Part shown: positions 26,142-35,820 of the stretch, piece after piece
How positions within the stretch are numbered: position 1 is the first letter of the stretch
Layout of the letters: every line of letters starts with the position of its first letter
Assembly (NCBI RefSeq): GCF_014762705.1
Contig: NZ_JABURL010000028.1
Coordinates: 1-64,000, forward strand
DNA from: Cyclobacterium sp.
GTDB taxonomy: Bacteria; Bacteroidota; Bacteroidia; Cytophagales; Cyclobacteriaceae
DNA length: 64,000 nucleotides
Direction of reading: 5' to 3'
The notes under the pieces: generated by a model
What the model saw: the letters and a program-made list of their open reading frames with translations, nothing else
Told to the model about the DNA's origin: nothing
The model's database searches: none
Made by a program: the position numbers and the translations under genes

Positions 26142-26173
26142 TTGACAAACAGATAACCTCTATTTTACCATTG
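26142..26173 (+). promoter_or_regulatory. Possible promoter of the SusC/SusD operon
   Basis: TTG (26142-26144) with a 21-base spacer to TACCATTG (26166-26173), which matches TAnnTTTG at all but one position. It is 49 bases before the SusC start and just after a terminator. Weak call. Confidence 0.3.
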
Positions 26174-26221
26174 TTTAGGATTCATTGTTGAGTTTTGCAG
26201 CTAAAACCAACTGAATCAAAC

Positions 26222-29200
26222 ATGCGAAAAAATTTACGTTTACTTGGCGTATTGTTCCTGCTGTATAGCGGGATGGCTAATGCGCAACAAAAAATCGAAG
26301 GAATTGTATACGACGATGTTGAACAACCTTTGATTGGAGCAGCTATTACGGTTAAAGGATCTACTTCAGGCACCATTACGGATATTGATGGTAAATTCAG
26401 TCTCTTTCTTTCGGGTGGAGAAAACCAGATATTGGTTTCCTATGTAGGTTTCATTCCCAGAGAAATTTCTATCGAGAACCAAAATTACCTGGAAATCCGC
26501 ATGCAGGCAGACGATCTTTTCCTGGATGAGTTTATTGTCACCGGGTATACCTCCCAGAAAAAGAAGGATGTTACCGGTGCCGTTTCCACCATTGATATAG
26601 AGGAAATAGCCAATATCCCTGCTGCTGGTATTGATGGGATGATTCAGGGCCGGGCACCTGGAGTAAATGTGGTGTCTGACAATGCCCCTGGAGGAGGAGT
26701 AGCCATCAGGGTAAGGGGATTTAGCACGATCAGAAACAACGATCCACTGTATGTGATCGATGGGGTACCGACTACTTCCGGAATCAACATGATCAACCCC
26801 AATGATATTGCTACTTTTCAAGTGCTAAAGGACGCTGCTGCGGCTTCTATTTATGGATCCAGAGCTGCCAATGGTGTGGTCATCATTACCACCAAAAGAG
26901 GCCGTACCGAAGAAACCAAAATGAATTTCAACAGCTATGCAGGAATTCAAACCGCCTTTAATCTTCCCCGCATGCTCAATGCAGCGGAGTATGGAGATCT
27001 ATTATGGGAGGCAACGATCAACGATGGGGGGCAACCTTCAAGTGATGTTTATGGATCCGGATCCGAACCGGTCATTCCTACCTGGATAGATCAGGAAGAA
27101 ACTGTTCCATCTGCAGATGTGGATTGGGTGAGGGAAATATTCAGGCCCGCATTGATACAATCTTACAATCTTGATTTTTCCAAAATCACAACAGATGCCA
27201 ATCATTTTCTTTCTTTCAATTATTTTGATCAGGAAGGTTTGATCAAGTATACTGGCTTCAAGCGTTTTGCAGCAAGGTTTAATTCAGAATTCAAAGTTTT
27301 TGACCGACTGACCATTGGGGAGAATGTCACGGCTGCCTATACCTGGAACACGGATGTGACCACCAATGCCGCTTTGGGAAGTGTGGTTTATGATGCCTAC
27401 CGGTTCCCTTCCATTTCTCCGGTTTATGACATCAATGGAGATTTTGCAGGTTCAGCTACCAGTGATAACCAAAATCCACTCGGAAGATTGTATAGAAACA
27501 AAGACAACGTCCGTAAAAACCTGAAAATCTTCGGCAATGTGTATGCCAATCTGGAATTGGCTGAAGGATTGAATCTGAAAACCAATTTGGGAATTAACTT
27601 CGAAAATAACAATTACAGGAGGTTTAATCCCAGTTATGAAGAAATTTACACCCAGCGGGTGTTAAGTGATCTCAATACCTCTAATCAGTACCAATATGAA
27701 TGGGTATGGTCCAATACTTTAAATTACAACCGTAGTTTTGACCAGCATCAGGTGGGCTTACTGGCAGGAATAGAAGCCATTTCATTTTACCGGGAAGGCT
27801 TTTCAGCCAGCCGCTTTGGCTTTCCCTACGACGATCCAAATTTCAGGTATCTGGATGCCGGTGATGGCGCGGATCAGCGAAACTCCGGGTCAGCTTCAGA
27901 CTGGTCTTTATTTTCCTATTTGGCAAAGGTGGATTATGCTTATGCTGACAAGTACCTGGCTTCCCTCACCATGCGAAGGGATGGCAGCTCCAAACTGGCC
28001 AATAACCGATGGGGTACATTCCCCGCATTTTCGGCAGGGTGGAGGATCTCAGGCGAGGAGTTTTTTGATTTGTCTATGGTTGATGATCTGAAATTAAGGT
28101 TGGGCTGGGGTGAAACCGGTAATCAGGATATTCCTCCTTACTCTACCTTCTCCAGTTACAGGAGCTATCCCAATTACTCCAATTACCCCATTTCCGGCTC
28201 TCAGAACAGTGTAGCCTTGGGTTTGACTGAAACCAGAAATGGAAATCCTAACCTTAAATGGGAATCCACTACCCAAACAAATTTGGGGGTAGACGCCACC
28301 TTATTCAACCACCGCCTGGGTCTGAACCTGGATTATTTTGTCAAAAAAACCAGTGACATGCTCATCGAAAGGCCCCTCACGCCCCTGCTGGGAGGATCCA
28401 ATATTTCAAGTTGGGATAATGCCGGAGAAATGAAAAATCAAGGTGTAGAATTAAACCTTCAATATTTTGGTAAACCGGAAGGTGATTTCAATTATTCCGT
28501 TGGTCTGAATCTTACAGCACTTAAGAATGAGTTGACGGCCCTGCCAGATGAGGTGGATTATATTGCACTTCCCAGCTCCTTGTTACATACGGTCAACTTT
28601 GGCCAGGAGGTCACCAGGTCTGCGGTAGGGCAGCCCATCGCTTCTTTTTACGGGTTTGAATCCCTGGGGATTTTTTCAACACAGGAGGAGATTGCAGCCC
28701 ATGCTACCCAGGCAGAGGCTCAGCCTGGAGACCTGAAATTCAGAGACATCAATAATGATGGTATCATTGATAATCAGGACCGTACATTTATAGGAAGCCC
28801 GCATCCGGATCTTACCCTCGGCCTGAATTTTTCCGGCAACTACAAACAGTTTGATGCAGCATTCTTTTTCTATGGAAGTTTTGGTAATGAAACCTATGAT
28901 TTGACCCGTTATTACCTGGATTTCTTCAATCTGAGTGCCTACAACAAGCATGAGCGGGTACTGGATGCCTGGCGACCTGACAATACAGGATCTTCCATAC
29001 CCAGGTTATCCCTCAATGACAGAAACAACAACATCCGCCCCAGTTCCTATTTTATCTCGGATGGTTCTTTCCTGCGTTTGCGCAATATCCAGGTCGGCTA
29101 TTCTTTGCCGGAGGTAGTGTTGGATAAGCTGAGCCTGACAAAGTTCAGGATATACCTGCAAGCCCAAAACCTATTTACCATTTCCGGGTACGAAGGATTG

Positions 29201-29320
29201 GACCCCGAAATCGGATTGCAGAACTATAATTCTGAATTGAGAAACCTGGATATAGGGGTTGATAGGGGGATTTATCCACCCAACCGGAATTTTACTTTAG
29301 GTGTGAATCTAACCCTGTAA
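26222..29320 (+). CDS. SusC-type TonB-dependent transporter
   Basis: A 1032-residue outer-membrane SusC-like transporter. The start at 26222 (MRKNLRLLGVLFLLYSGMAN) gives a standard signal peptide. Residues 28-110 form a CarboxypepD_reg-like domain (IEGIVYDDVEQPLIGAAITV), and the plug starts with the conserved DVTGAVSTIDIEEI, then VRGFSTIRNNDPLYVIDGVP. The remainder is a beta-barrel ending in NRNFTLGVNLTL. SusD follows 81 bases downstream. SusC/SusD pairs import oligosaccharides or peptides. No glycosidase lies in the same operon, so the substrate cannot be inferred. Confidence 0.95.
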   Translation: MRKNLRLLGVLFLLYSGMANAQQKIEGIVYDDVEQPLIGAAITVKGSTSGTITDIDGKFSLFLSGGENQILVSYVGFIPREISIENQNYLEIRMQADDLFLDEFIVTGYTSQKKKDVTGAVSTIDIEEIANIPAAGIDGMIQGRAPGVNVVSDNAPGGGVAIRVRGFSTIRNNDPLYVIDGVPTTSGINMINPNDIATFQVLKDAAAASIYGSRAANGVVIITTKRGRTEETKMNFNSYAGIQTAFNLPRMLNAAEYGDLLWEATINDGGQPSSDVYGSGSEPVIPTWIDQEETVPSADVDWVREIFRPALIQSYNLDFSKITTDANHFLSFNYFDQEGLIKYTGFKRFAARFNSEFKVFDRLTIGENVTAAYTWNTDVTTNAALGSVVYDAYRFPSISPVYDINGDFAGSATSDNQNPLGRLYRNKDNVRKNLKIFGNVYANLELAEGLNLKTNLGINFENNNYRRFNPSYEEIYTQRVLSDLNTSNQYQYEWVWSNTLNYNRSFDQHQVGLLAGIEAISFYREGFSASRFGFPYDDPNFRYLDAGDGADQRNSGSASDWSLFSYLAKVDYAYADKYLASLTMRRDGSSKLANNRWGTFPAFSAGWRISGEEFFDLSMVDDLKLRLGWGETGNQDIPPYSTFSSYRSYPNYSNYPISGSQNSVALGLTETRNGNPNLKWESTTQTNLGVDATLFNHRLGLNLDYFVKKTSDMLIERPLTPLLGGSNISSWDNAGEMKNQGVELNLQYFGKPEGDFNYSVGLNLTALKNELTALPDEVDYIALPSSLLHTVNFGQEVTRSAVGQPIASFYGFESLGIFSTQEEIAAHATQAEAQPGDLKFRDINNDGIIDNQDRTFIGSPHPDLTLGLNFSGNYKQFDAAFFFYGSFGNETYDLTRYYLDFFNLSAYNKHERVLDAWRPDNTGSSIPRLSLNDRNNNIRPSSYFISDGSFLRLRNIQVGYSLPEVVLDKLSLTKFRIYLQAQNLFTISGYEGLDPEIGLQNYNSELRNLDIGVDRGIYPPNRNFTLGVNLTL

Positions 29321-29401
29321 TTTATCTGTATACCATTTGAAAAATTCGGAATGTTAATTCCGGAGAACATAATTACTACTTGAAAATAAAGCAATTGTCA
29401 A

Positions 29402-31060
29402 ATGAAAAATACCATATATATTTTAGGATTATTGTCCTGCCTATTGTTGGCATCCTGCTCTGAAGCTTTCCTTGATGAGGAACCGGTCGGGGAAATTTCT
29501 CCGGATCAAATCCTCCGGCCTGAAAACCTGGAAGGGGCCATTCTCTCAGCCTATAGTATCCTAAATGGACAAATGGACGATGCATCCAGTGCATTTAATT
29601 CTCCGGCCTCCAACTGGAATTTTGGAGATGTGGTTTCAGATGACGCCTATAAAGGCGGAGGAGGCACGGGGGACCAAAATCAAATTCATCAGATGGAGCT
29701 ATTTCTGACCAATCCCACCATTCGGGATGTAGAAAGAAAGTGGCTGGCACTATATGAAGGTGTCAAACGGGCCAATCTGGCTATTCGGCTGATCCAGCAA
29801 AGCAGTGAAATGGCTCCTGAACTGGACCAAACCCGACTGGCAGAGATGCGGTTTTTGAGAGGCCACTTTTATTTTGAACTGAAGAAAATCTATAACAGAA
29901 TACCTTATGTGGATGAAACAGCAGAAACTGCAGAAGACTATTATGTTTCCAATACCAGCTTGAGTAATGATGAACTTTGGGATAAAATAATAGCTGATTT
30001 CGATCAGGCTTATGATGTTCTGCCAGATACGCAAACCGATGCGGGAAGACCAACCAAAATGGCTGCAAAAGCTTACCTGGCCAAGGTATACCTCTTTCGT
30101 GAAGACTGGGCAGCAGCTGAAGCGGCGGCTGATGAGGTTATCAACAGTGGTAACTATGAATTGATGCCGAATTTCAGGGATGTTTTTTTACCCGAAAACG
30201 ACAATGGCCCGGAAATTATATTCGCTGTACAGCATGCTATCAATGATGGATCACCCAACAATTATAACGGATCTATTGGAGACAGGCTGATGGCTCCGGG
30301 AGGACCTTTTTATCCGCAATATGGTTTTTTAAGACCTACTCAAAATTTGGTCAATGCTTTTAAAACCAATGCAGCCGGTATGCCGGTTACGGATAACCTG
30401 GATCCTGAAGAAGATCAAAGGTTTGATCCCCGAATTGACCACACATTGGCCAGACCGGGTATTCCCTACCTTGACCTGCAGATCAATTACGATCCTTCCT
30501 GGGCCAGAGATTTGTCTACTTATGGGCCATATGGTCCCAAAAAGCGAATGGTTTCGGCCAATTCTCCGCACCATCTGCAGATTTGGCCTTATGTCAATAG
30601 CCTCAATTATTACATCATCCGATATGCTGACCTGCTTCTTTGGAAGGCCGAAGCAGCAATTCAAAATGGAAAATTGGAAGAGGGAAGGGAATACATTAAC
30701 AGGGTCAGGGAAAGGGCTCAGTTGGGGAGTAAGGTAATGAATCTTGAAGGGACTTCAGAAGCGGACAACTATCAGATTCAGCTTTATTCTCAGCCCTTTG
30801 CCAACGAAGAGCAAGCTTTGGAGGCATTAAGGACTGAAAGAAGGCTGGAAATGGCCCATGAAGGGCATCGGTTTTTTGATCTGGTACGATGGGGTTTGGC
30901 GGATAAAGTGCTTAACGCATATTTTGAGGTTGAAAAGACAAGGAGACCTCATTTATCCGGGGCAAACTTTGTTGCAGGTAAAAATGAGTATTTCCCTATC
31001 CCTCAAAATCAGATTGATCTGGGAAGAGATTTAATCAGCCAAAACCCCAATTACCAATAG
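29402..31060 (+). CDS. SusD/RagB-family outer-membrane lipoprotein
   Basis: A 552-residue SusD-like surface lipoprotein. The signal peptide ends in LLLASCS with C19 as the lipidation site. The fold's helical repeats are visible with FLRGHFYFELKKIYN, the TPR-like region and AKAYLAKVYLF. The C-terminal part has conserved LRTERRLEMAHEGHRFFDLV and a typical ending FPIPQNQIDLG with NPNYQ. It caps the barrel of the upstream SusC protein. A decay to non-coding sequence of about 280 bases follows before the hsp20 gene. Confidence 0.95.
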   Translation: MKNTIYILGLLSCLLLASCSEAFLDEEPVGEISPDQILRPENLEGAILSAYSILNGQMDDASSAFNSPASNWNFGDVVSDDAYKGGGGTGDQNQIHQMELFLTNPTIRDVERKWLALYEGVKRANLAIRLIQQSSEMAPELDQTRLAEMRFLRGHFYFELKKIYNRIPYVDETAETAEDYYVSNTSLSNDELWDKIIADFDQAYDVLPDTQTDAGRPTKMAAKAYLAKVYLFREDWAAAEAAADEVINSGNYELMPNFRDVFLPENDNGPEIIFAVQHAINDGSPNNYNGSIGDRLMAPGGPFYPQYGFLRPTQNLVNAFKTNAAGMPVTDNLDPEEDQRFDPRIDHTLARPGIPYLDLQINYDPSWARDLSTYGPYGPKKRMVSANSPHHLQIWPYVNSLNYYIIRYADLLLWKAEAAIQNGKLEEGREYINRVRERAQLGSKVMNLEGTSEADNYQIQLYSQPFANEEQALEALRTERRLEMAHEGHRFFDLVRWGLADKVLNAYFEVEKTRRPHLSGANFVAGKNEYFPIPQNQIDLGRDLISQNPNYQ

Positions 31061-31130
31061 TTTAACTTGCTTACCCTGATTTAGCAGCATCATTTAGCTT
31101 CTGGTAAATAATGCACAGTCACAAATGCCT

Positions 31131-31188
31131 TGACAATTTGTCAGCCATCCAATGACAGCAGGTTTTTAAGTCCCTTTAGGTGCTGTCA
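31131..31188. repeat. Inverted repeats between SusD and Hsp20 genes
   Basis: TGACAATTTGTCA (31131-31143, six-base arms) is followed by TGACAGCA-N20-TGCTGTCA (31153-31188, eight-base arms). They share the TGACA element. They might be part of termination after SusD or of Hsp20 regulation; they do not match the CIRCE or standard heat-shock sites that I know. Confidence 0.35.
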
Positions 31189-31341
31189 AACTGACTTTGG
31201 AAGCACCGGCCGCTTTTAATTGATTTAGAGTTGGCATGGGCTTTGAAGATCGGTAATTAGTGGTTAATAGTTGTTGTTTGATCGACAATTTGTAGCCCAT
31301 TGAATGTAGTTATTTGATGTTTTACTTAAAACTTACACGCC

Positions 31342-31785
31342 ATGGAAAATGTGATCAGTAAAAGCGGAAGAAAACAGCGTCCGCAATTCTTTGAGGACAT
31401 GTTGTCCAGAGAGTTACTAAGTTTAAACAGGTCAGGCTGGAATACCGCATACGTGCCTATGGTCAACATTATCGAGACCAATGAGGAATTCAGGATTCAG
31501 GTTGGATTGCCAGGAATGGAAAGAGAAGATATTAAAGTGGAGCTGGACAACCAGGTGATCACTGTAAGCGGTAATATGGACCAGCACCAATCTAGGGATG
31601 CTGAGGGCAATCAGTACGTTTTGAAGGAATTTAACTACCACTCCTTCAGTCGCTCCTTTCAATTACCGGATACCGTCAATTCGGAAGGGATTGATGCCAG
31701 TTTTAATCAGGGCATGCTAACTCTATTTTTGCCAAAACGCGAAGAAGCAAAAAGAAAACCAATAAAAATCATTGATATTTCCTGA
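31342..31785 (+). CDS. Hsp20/alpha-crystallin-family small heat shock protein
   Basis: A 147-residue small heat shock chaperone. The alpha-crystallin domain spans about residues 38-135, beginning VPMVNIIETNEEFRIQVGLP, with the usual VSGNMDQHQ strand. It has the FSRSFQLPDTVN motif and the late G-x-L motif GMLTLFLPK. Such proteins hold unfolding proteins in an ATP-independent way and form large oligomers. A 65-codon gene follows 45 bases on. Regulation cannot be read securely. Confidence 0.94.
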   Translation: MENVISKSGRKQRPQFFEDMLSRELLSLNRSGWNTAYVPMVNIIETNEEFRIQVGLPGMEREDIKVELDNQVITVSGNMDQHQSRDAEGNQYVLKEFNYHSFSRSFQLPDTVNSEGIDASFNQGMLTLFLPKREEAKRKPIKIIDIS

Positions 31786-31830
31786 TCAGGATTTCTGGAG
31801 AATAGTTTTTTAAAACCAAAATGAATACAC

Positions 31831-32028
31831 ATGAAAACATCTTATTTGGATTATTACAAAATGATTTTGGAAAAAGTTAGCTTTGATTACAGTTTATTAA
31901 AAAAAGAGTTGACTAAAGCCAATCAAATACTAACGAAAGAAGAGAAATCCAAATTGAGAAAATGGATGTTGCAAAATGGATTGTTCACCGAGGTATCCGG
32001 AGATAACCAAAGGTTTAACATGTCATGA
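31831..32028 (+). CDS. Small hypothetical protein downstream of hsp20
   Basis: A 65-residue, lysine-rich, helical protein (MKTSYLDYYKMILEKVSFDY, then LTKEEKSKLRKWMLQNGLF). Not recognised by name. The frame has good coding character, follows hsp20 by 45 bases and is followed by a terminator, so it is probably a real cotranscribed gene. Similar tiny helical proteins occur after stress genes in this phylum, but I cannot name a family. Confidence 0.65.
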   Translation: MKTSYLDYYKMILEKVSFDYSLLKKELTKANQILTKEEKSKLRKWMLQNGLFTEVSGDNQRFNMS

Positions 32029-32072
32029 TGGCTTTGGAAACCCATCAGGTGGTTTGAATTTCAAACTTATTT

Positions 32073-32101
32073 CAAAAGGCCCGATTTATTGGGCCTTTTG
32101 C
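32073..32101 (+). terminator. Rho-independent terminator after the hsp20 operon
   Basis: Stem AAAAGGCCC / GGGCCTTTT around the loop GATTTATT. It ends the hsp20 transcript. Confidence 0.8.
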
Positions 32102-32190
32102 ATTTATAACTTAAATTTGATTGCGATTGCATGACTTTTTTAAACCCTGAAGTATACCATGGAAAAACCTAAAATACCTGAAAATGTATA

Positions 32191-32216
32191 AAAAATACCC
32201 CGAATCGGGTATTTTT
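32191..32216. terminator. Bidirectional terminator between converging genes
   Basis: An 11-base perfect stem AAAAATACCCG / CGGGTATTTTT with loop AAT. The runs of A and T on each side make it work in either direction, between the rightward hsp20 operon and the leftward FdhD operon. Confidence 0.75.
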
Positions 32217-32297
32217 AAGACCTCGCCAGTACCTACCTTTGTTTCAGGTGATAAATAAACTTTTCAAAATGGATTTTTCCATTGCAAATGGTGGGTA

Positions 32298-33170
32298 TTA
32301 TTTCAGTGATTTTTTTACCCACTGTTTTATCCTTTCCTGACCGGTATAAACGTTAAAACCATCATTTTTCAAAAAGCCGATTAAAGTCATCTTTTTATCT
32401 CTTGCCAGGTCAACTGCCAGGCTGGTTGGTGCACCAAAAGCCATCAAAAGAGGGATACCTGCTGTGACTGATTTCTGAACCATCTCAAAACTCACCCTTC
32501 CGGAAAGTAAAACCATCTTTCGATGGTGAACGGGGATATTTTCCCTTAATGCGCCTCCGATTAATTTGTCCAGGGCATTGTGCCTGCCCACATCTTCTCT
32601 GATCAATTCCATTTTTCCCGTAGCATCATACAATACCGCAGCATGCAAGCCACCTGTGTATTTAAAGCCTGTTTGGTGCTCGTAAAGCTTACCAGACAGG
32701 GACATCAGGGTCTCCGGATCTACCTGCCATTCCGGATCCTCTGATAGGCTTGCTGCCTTACATTTGACAGCTTCAATGGCTGTTTTTCCGCATACTCCAC
32801 AACTGGAATGGGTATAAAAATTTCTATCCAGCCCCAATAAATCCATATCCGGGTTGGGTGCAAGCCGGACCAGCAATACATTTCCTTTTTCTTCCTCCTT
32901 TACCTGCCGGCAGTAACGCATCAGCAAAATGTCCGTTTCCTTACGGATAATTCCTTCTGAATACAGAAAGCCAGAAGCCAAATCAAAATCAGCACCAGGA
33001 CTTCGCATGGTGACCAAAAGGTCCTTTTTGTGCCATCTTCCCGACTTTTCAAACTCCAATCTGATTTGCAGGGGCTCTTCCCTGGCCATCAAATCCTGAA
33101 TGGATTTTGTGCTCTCCTTTTCATATTTAACGACCGAACCATGTACTACCAAACTGTTGCTACCCATCAT
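32298..33170 (-). CDS. fdhD: Formate dehydrogenase accessory sulfurtransferase FdhD
   Basis: A 290-residue FdhD protein. FdhD carries sulfur from IscS to the molybdenum cofactor, making the Mo=S group needed by bis-MGD formate-dehydrogenase-like enzymes. The sulfur-carrying CGVC loop is at residues 124-127 (SSCGVCGKTAIEA). VTMRSPGADFDLASGFL, REDVGRHNALDKLIG and LSGRVSFEMVQKS are typical. Its start is two bases past the stop of the YdeP-type molybdoenzyme gene, so the two are co-expressed and the enzyme is the likely target. Confidence 0.95.
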   Translation of the reverse strand: MMGSNSLVVHGSVVKYEKESTKSIQDLMAREEPLQIRLEFEKSGRWHKKDLLVTMRSPGADFDLASGFLYSEGIIRKETDILLMRYCRQVKEEEKGNVLLVRLAPNPDMDLLGLDRNFYTHSSCGVCGKTAIEAVKCKAASLSEDPEWQVDPETLMSLSGKLYEHQTGFKYTGGLHAAVLYDATGKMELIREDVGRHNALDKLIGGALRENIPVHHRKMVLLSGRVSFEMVQKSVTAGIPLLMAFGAPTSLAVDLARDKKMTLIGFLKNDGFNVYTGQERIKQWVKKSLK

Positions 33171-33172
33171 GC

Positions 33173-35440
33173 CTACAATTTTTCCAAAAAAACCTCTATA
33201 TATTTGGATGCAGGACAGTGACTTTCATCAGATTTATTGTTCAGGGCCACCAAAACATTGCCTTCAGGAAAATATACCGCCAGGCAACCCCTGCTAATAT
33301 CATAGGGGACTACCTGAAAACCTTCCAGAACCCTTTTTTCTCCTTCAAAAACACTGGTGATTTTCACCAGATCACCGGATTGGCATCCCGTATTTTTCAT
33401 GTCCTCCCGGTGCATCATGACCACCTCTCTGCTGTTTTGAATGCCCCTGTACCGGTCGTCGTACCCGTAAACGGTGGTGTTGAACTGGTCATGGCTTCTT
33501 ACCGTCATCAGAACAAAGGGCATTTTTGAGGCCGGTCTACTGGCCAGGTAGTTGACCGTGAATTGGGCTTTGTTATCAGTGGTATTAAATATACCCTCCC
33601 GGGCTCCATTGGGTAGATAAAATCCTCCGGGAACCCTGATTTTTTCATTGTAGGCATCAAATCCGGGAATTACCGCTTCGATTTTTTCACGAATAAGGTC
33701 ATAATCGGCTGCCATGCCTTCCCAATCGGTGGCGTTGTCCGGACCCAATACCTTTCTGGCAAGGGTACAAATAATTCCAACTTCGCTCTTTAGTTCTCTG
33801 GAGGCAGGCTCAAGGTCCCCTGAAGACATGCGGATGCGACCAGCGGTATCTTCTGTGCTAACAAATTGAGGTCCTTTGGCTGATAGGTCTGATTCAGTTC
33901 TACCCAAGCAGGGAAGGATCAGGGCTGTTTTACCATGAACAAGGTGGCTGCGGTTTAATTTGGTGGAAACATGGACCGTAAGGTCACATTGTTTCATTCC
34001 TTCAAATACTTTATGGGTATCCGGAGCTGCTAGGACAAAATTGCCCCCCATACCAAAAAACACTTTTGCCTCACCAGTGGCCATCGCCTGCACAGCGCCA
34101 ACAGTAGGAACACCGTGTTTCCTGGGGGGGTGAAAGTCAAAAGCCTTTCCCAATTTATCCAGAAATGCATCTGGTATTTTTTCCCAAATTCCCATGGTCC
34201 TGTCACCTTGTACATTGCTATGGCCACGCACGGGCAGCGTGCCGGCTCCTTTTCTGCCGATAGACCCTTTTACCAACAACAGGTTGACAATTTCCCGAAT
34301 GGTGTTTTCCGCATTGCGGTGTTGGGTAATTCCCATGGCCCATGCAATGATGATGTTTTTATTTTCAGCCAACATTTGCACAGCCTCTCTAACCTGATCT
34401 TCTGAAATTCCACTTGCTGCAATGAGCTCATTTAAGTTGCAGGCTTCCAGGTGTTGGAAAAGGGCCTCATGGCCACTTGTGTTATCTGCTATAAAAGTGT
34501 GGTCAAGTATTTTGCCTTTATTTTTCTTGTCTGCCTCCAGGAGTAATTTTAGCATGGCTTTTAGCAGAGACAGGTCTCCATTGACTTTTACCTGCAGGTG
34601 CAGGTCATGCAAAGTGGTGGGTTTGCCCAACCATTCCCAGGGTTTCTGGGGGTTCCTAAACTGTATCAGCCCGGTTTCTGGCAGGGGATTGACCGAAATG
34701 ATCTTGCCCCCATTTTTCTTGAGTTGCTCCATGGCAGTCAGCATTCTGGGGGCATTGGTGCCCGGATTCTGACCCAATACCAGCAGCAGGTCTGCATGCC
34801 GGATATCGTCCAGAATAACAGAAGCTTTGCCTATGCCCAATGTTTCATTCAAAGCCTTTCCGGAAGCCTCATGGCACATGTTGGAGCAATCGGGCAGGTT
34901 ATTGGTGCCAAATTGCCGGACAAAACACTGATAAAGAAAAGCAGCTTCATTGCTGGTACGCCCGGAGGTATAAAAAATGGCCTGGTCCGGATGATCCAGT
35001 TCCTGAAGTTTTTCTGCAACCAGCGCAAAAGCGGCATCCCATGAAATGGGTTGATAATGGGTTTTATTGGGCATCAGCACCATGGGTGACGTGAGCCGGC
35101 CCTGCTTTTCCAGCCAGTGATCGGATTGCTCCAATAATTCAGCGATGCTGTGATTTTGGAAAAAGTCGGCATCTATTTTTTTAGAAGTGCTTTCCCAGGC
35201 CACAGCCTTGGCCCCATTTTCGCAATATTCGGCAATTTTGGATACCTCTCCAGGGTCAGGGTCCGGCCAGGCACAACTGGGGCAATCAAAGCCTTTGGGT
35301 TGGTTAAGTTTGAATAGCGTTTTCACCCCTCTTCCCACATGCGTTTCCTCCCAGATAGCCCGGGCTACGGATTGGATGGATCTGGGCCCGGCCGCAATTT
35401 GGCCGGTAGGGCTTAGTTTAACTTTTCTTTTTGGGTTCAT
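33173..35440 (-). CDS. YdeP/FdhF-like molybdopterin oxidoreductase
   Basis: A 755-residue member of the DMSO reductase family, in the FdhF-like/YdeP group. The N-terminus has CPSC (C53 and C56) where FdhF has the start of a 4Fe-4S motif, but the other cysteines are missing, which is typical for YdeP-like enzymes. Cofactor-binding blocks include FYTSGRTSNEAAFLYQ, NMCHEASGKAL, LGQNPGTNAPRML and HSNVQGDRTMG. FdhD follows two bases later. In E. coli, YdeP contributes to acid resistance; the reaction here is not known. No signal peptide, so cytoplasmic. Confidence 0.87.
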   Translation of the reverse strand: MNPKRKVKLSPTGQIAAGPRSIQSVARAIWEETHVGRGVKTLFKLNQPKGFDCPSCAWPDPDPGEVSKIAEYCENGAKAVAWESTSKKIDADFFQNHSIAELLEQSDHWLEKQGRLTSPMVLMPNKTHYQPISWDAAFALVAEKLQELDHPDQAIFYTSGRTSNEAAFLYQCFVRQFGTNNLPDCSNMCHEASGKALNETLGIGKASVILDDIRHADLLLVLGQNPGTNAPRMLTAMEQLKKNGGKIISVNPLPETGLIQFRNPQKPWEWLGKPTTLHDLHLQVKVNGDLSLLKAMLKLLLEADKKNKGKILDHTFIADNTSGHEALFQHLEACNLNELIAASGISEDQVREAVQMLAENKNIIIAWAMGITQHRNAENTIREIVNLLLVKGSIGRKGAGTLPVRGHSNVQGDRTMGIWEKIPDAFLDKLGKAFDFHPPRKHGVPTVGAVQAMATGEAKVFFGMGGNFVLAAPDTHKVFEGMKQCDLTVHVSTKLNRSHLVHGKTALILPCLGRTESDLSAKGPQFVSTEDTAGRIRMSSGDLEPASRELKSEVGIICTLARKVLGPDNATDWEGMAADYDLIREKIEAVIPGFDAYNEKIRVPGGFYLPNGAREGIFNTTDNKAQFTVNYLASRPASKMPFVLMTVRSHDQFNTTVYGYDDRYRGIQNSREVVMMHREDMKNTGCQSGDLVKITSVFEGEKRVLEGFQVVPYDISRGCLAVYFPEGNVLVALNNKSDESHCPASKYIEVFLEKL

Positions 35441-35820
35441 ACTTTAAGGTCAATTTAGGGTTAGGGAAATCTTTACTGCTACTACTTTTACATTTAAAGA
35501 AACGTAAACTTTATAGCATTACCATTTAATACCTTAAAAAATACTATTCTACCTGCAAACCCGATCATTTTCCCATCGGGTTAAAATCGACGTCATAGAG
35601 CATTATCTGACGACAGTTTTCAATTCATGAAGTTCCTGTAATAATATCAATTTTTTTCTTACCGTTACGCTTTGTTTTTAATGTTCCGTAATTTTTGGCA
35701 GGAATAAGGGAAATTTTTGGGCGGCATAATGAAAAAAAAGAATTTCTTTCTGGAACTGCTGTATCTGATTTCTTTTTCAGCAGCACAGACAGCTAAATAC
35801 TGCAAATAATAGCCTGGATT
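35441..35820. other. Intergenic region with a hairpin
   Basis: About 380 bases between divergent genes. Only AACCCGAT-N9-ATCGGGTT (35558-35582), an eight-base perfect inverted repeat, is notable. The rest is AT-rich, without a supported gene. Confidence 0.5.

Noticed and set aside
33173-35440. True formate dehydrogenase (FdhF)
   Set aside because: No selenocysteine or cysteine equivalent in the expected context and most FeS cysteines are missing; fits the YdeP group better.
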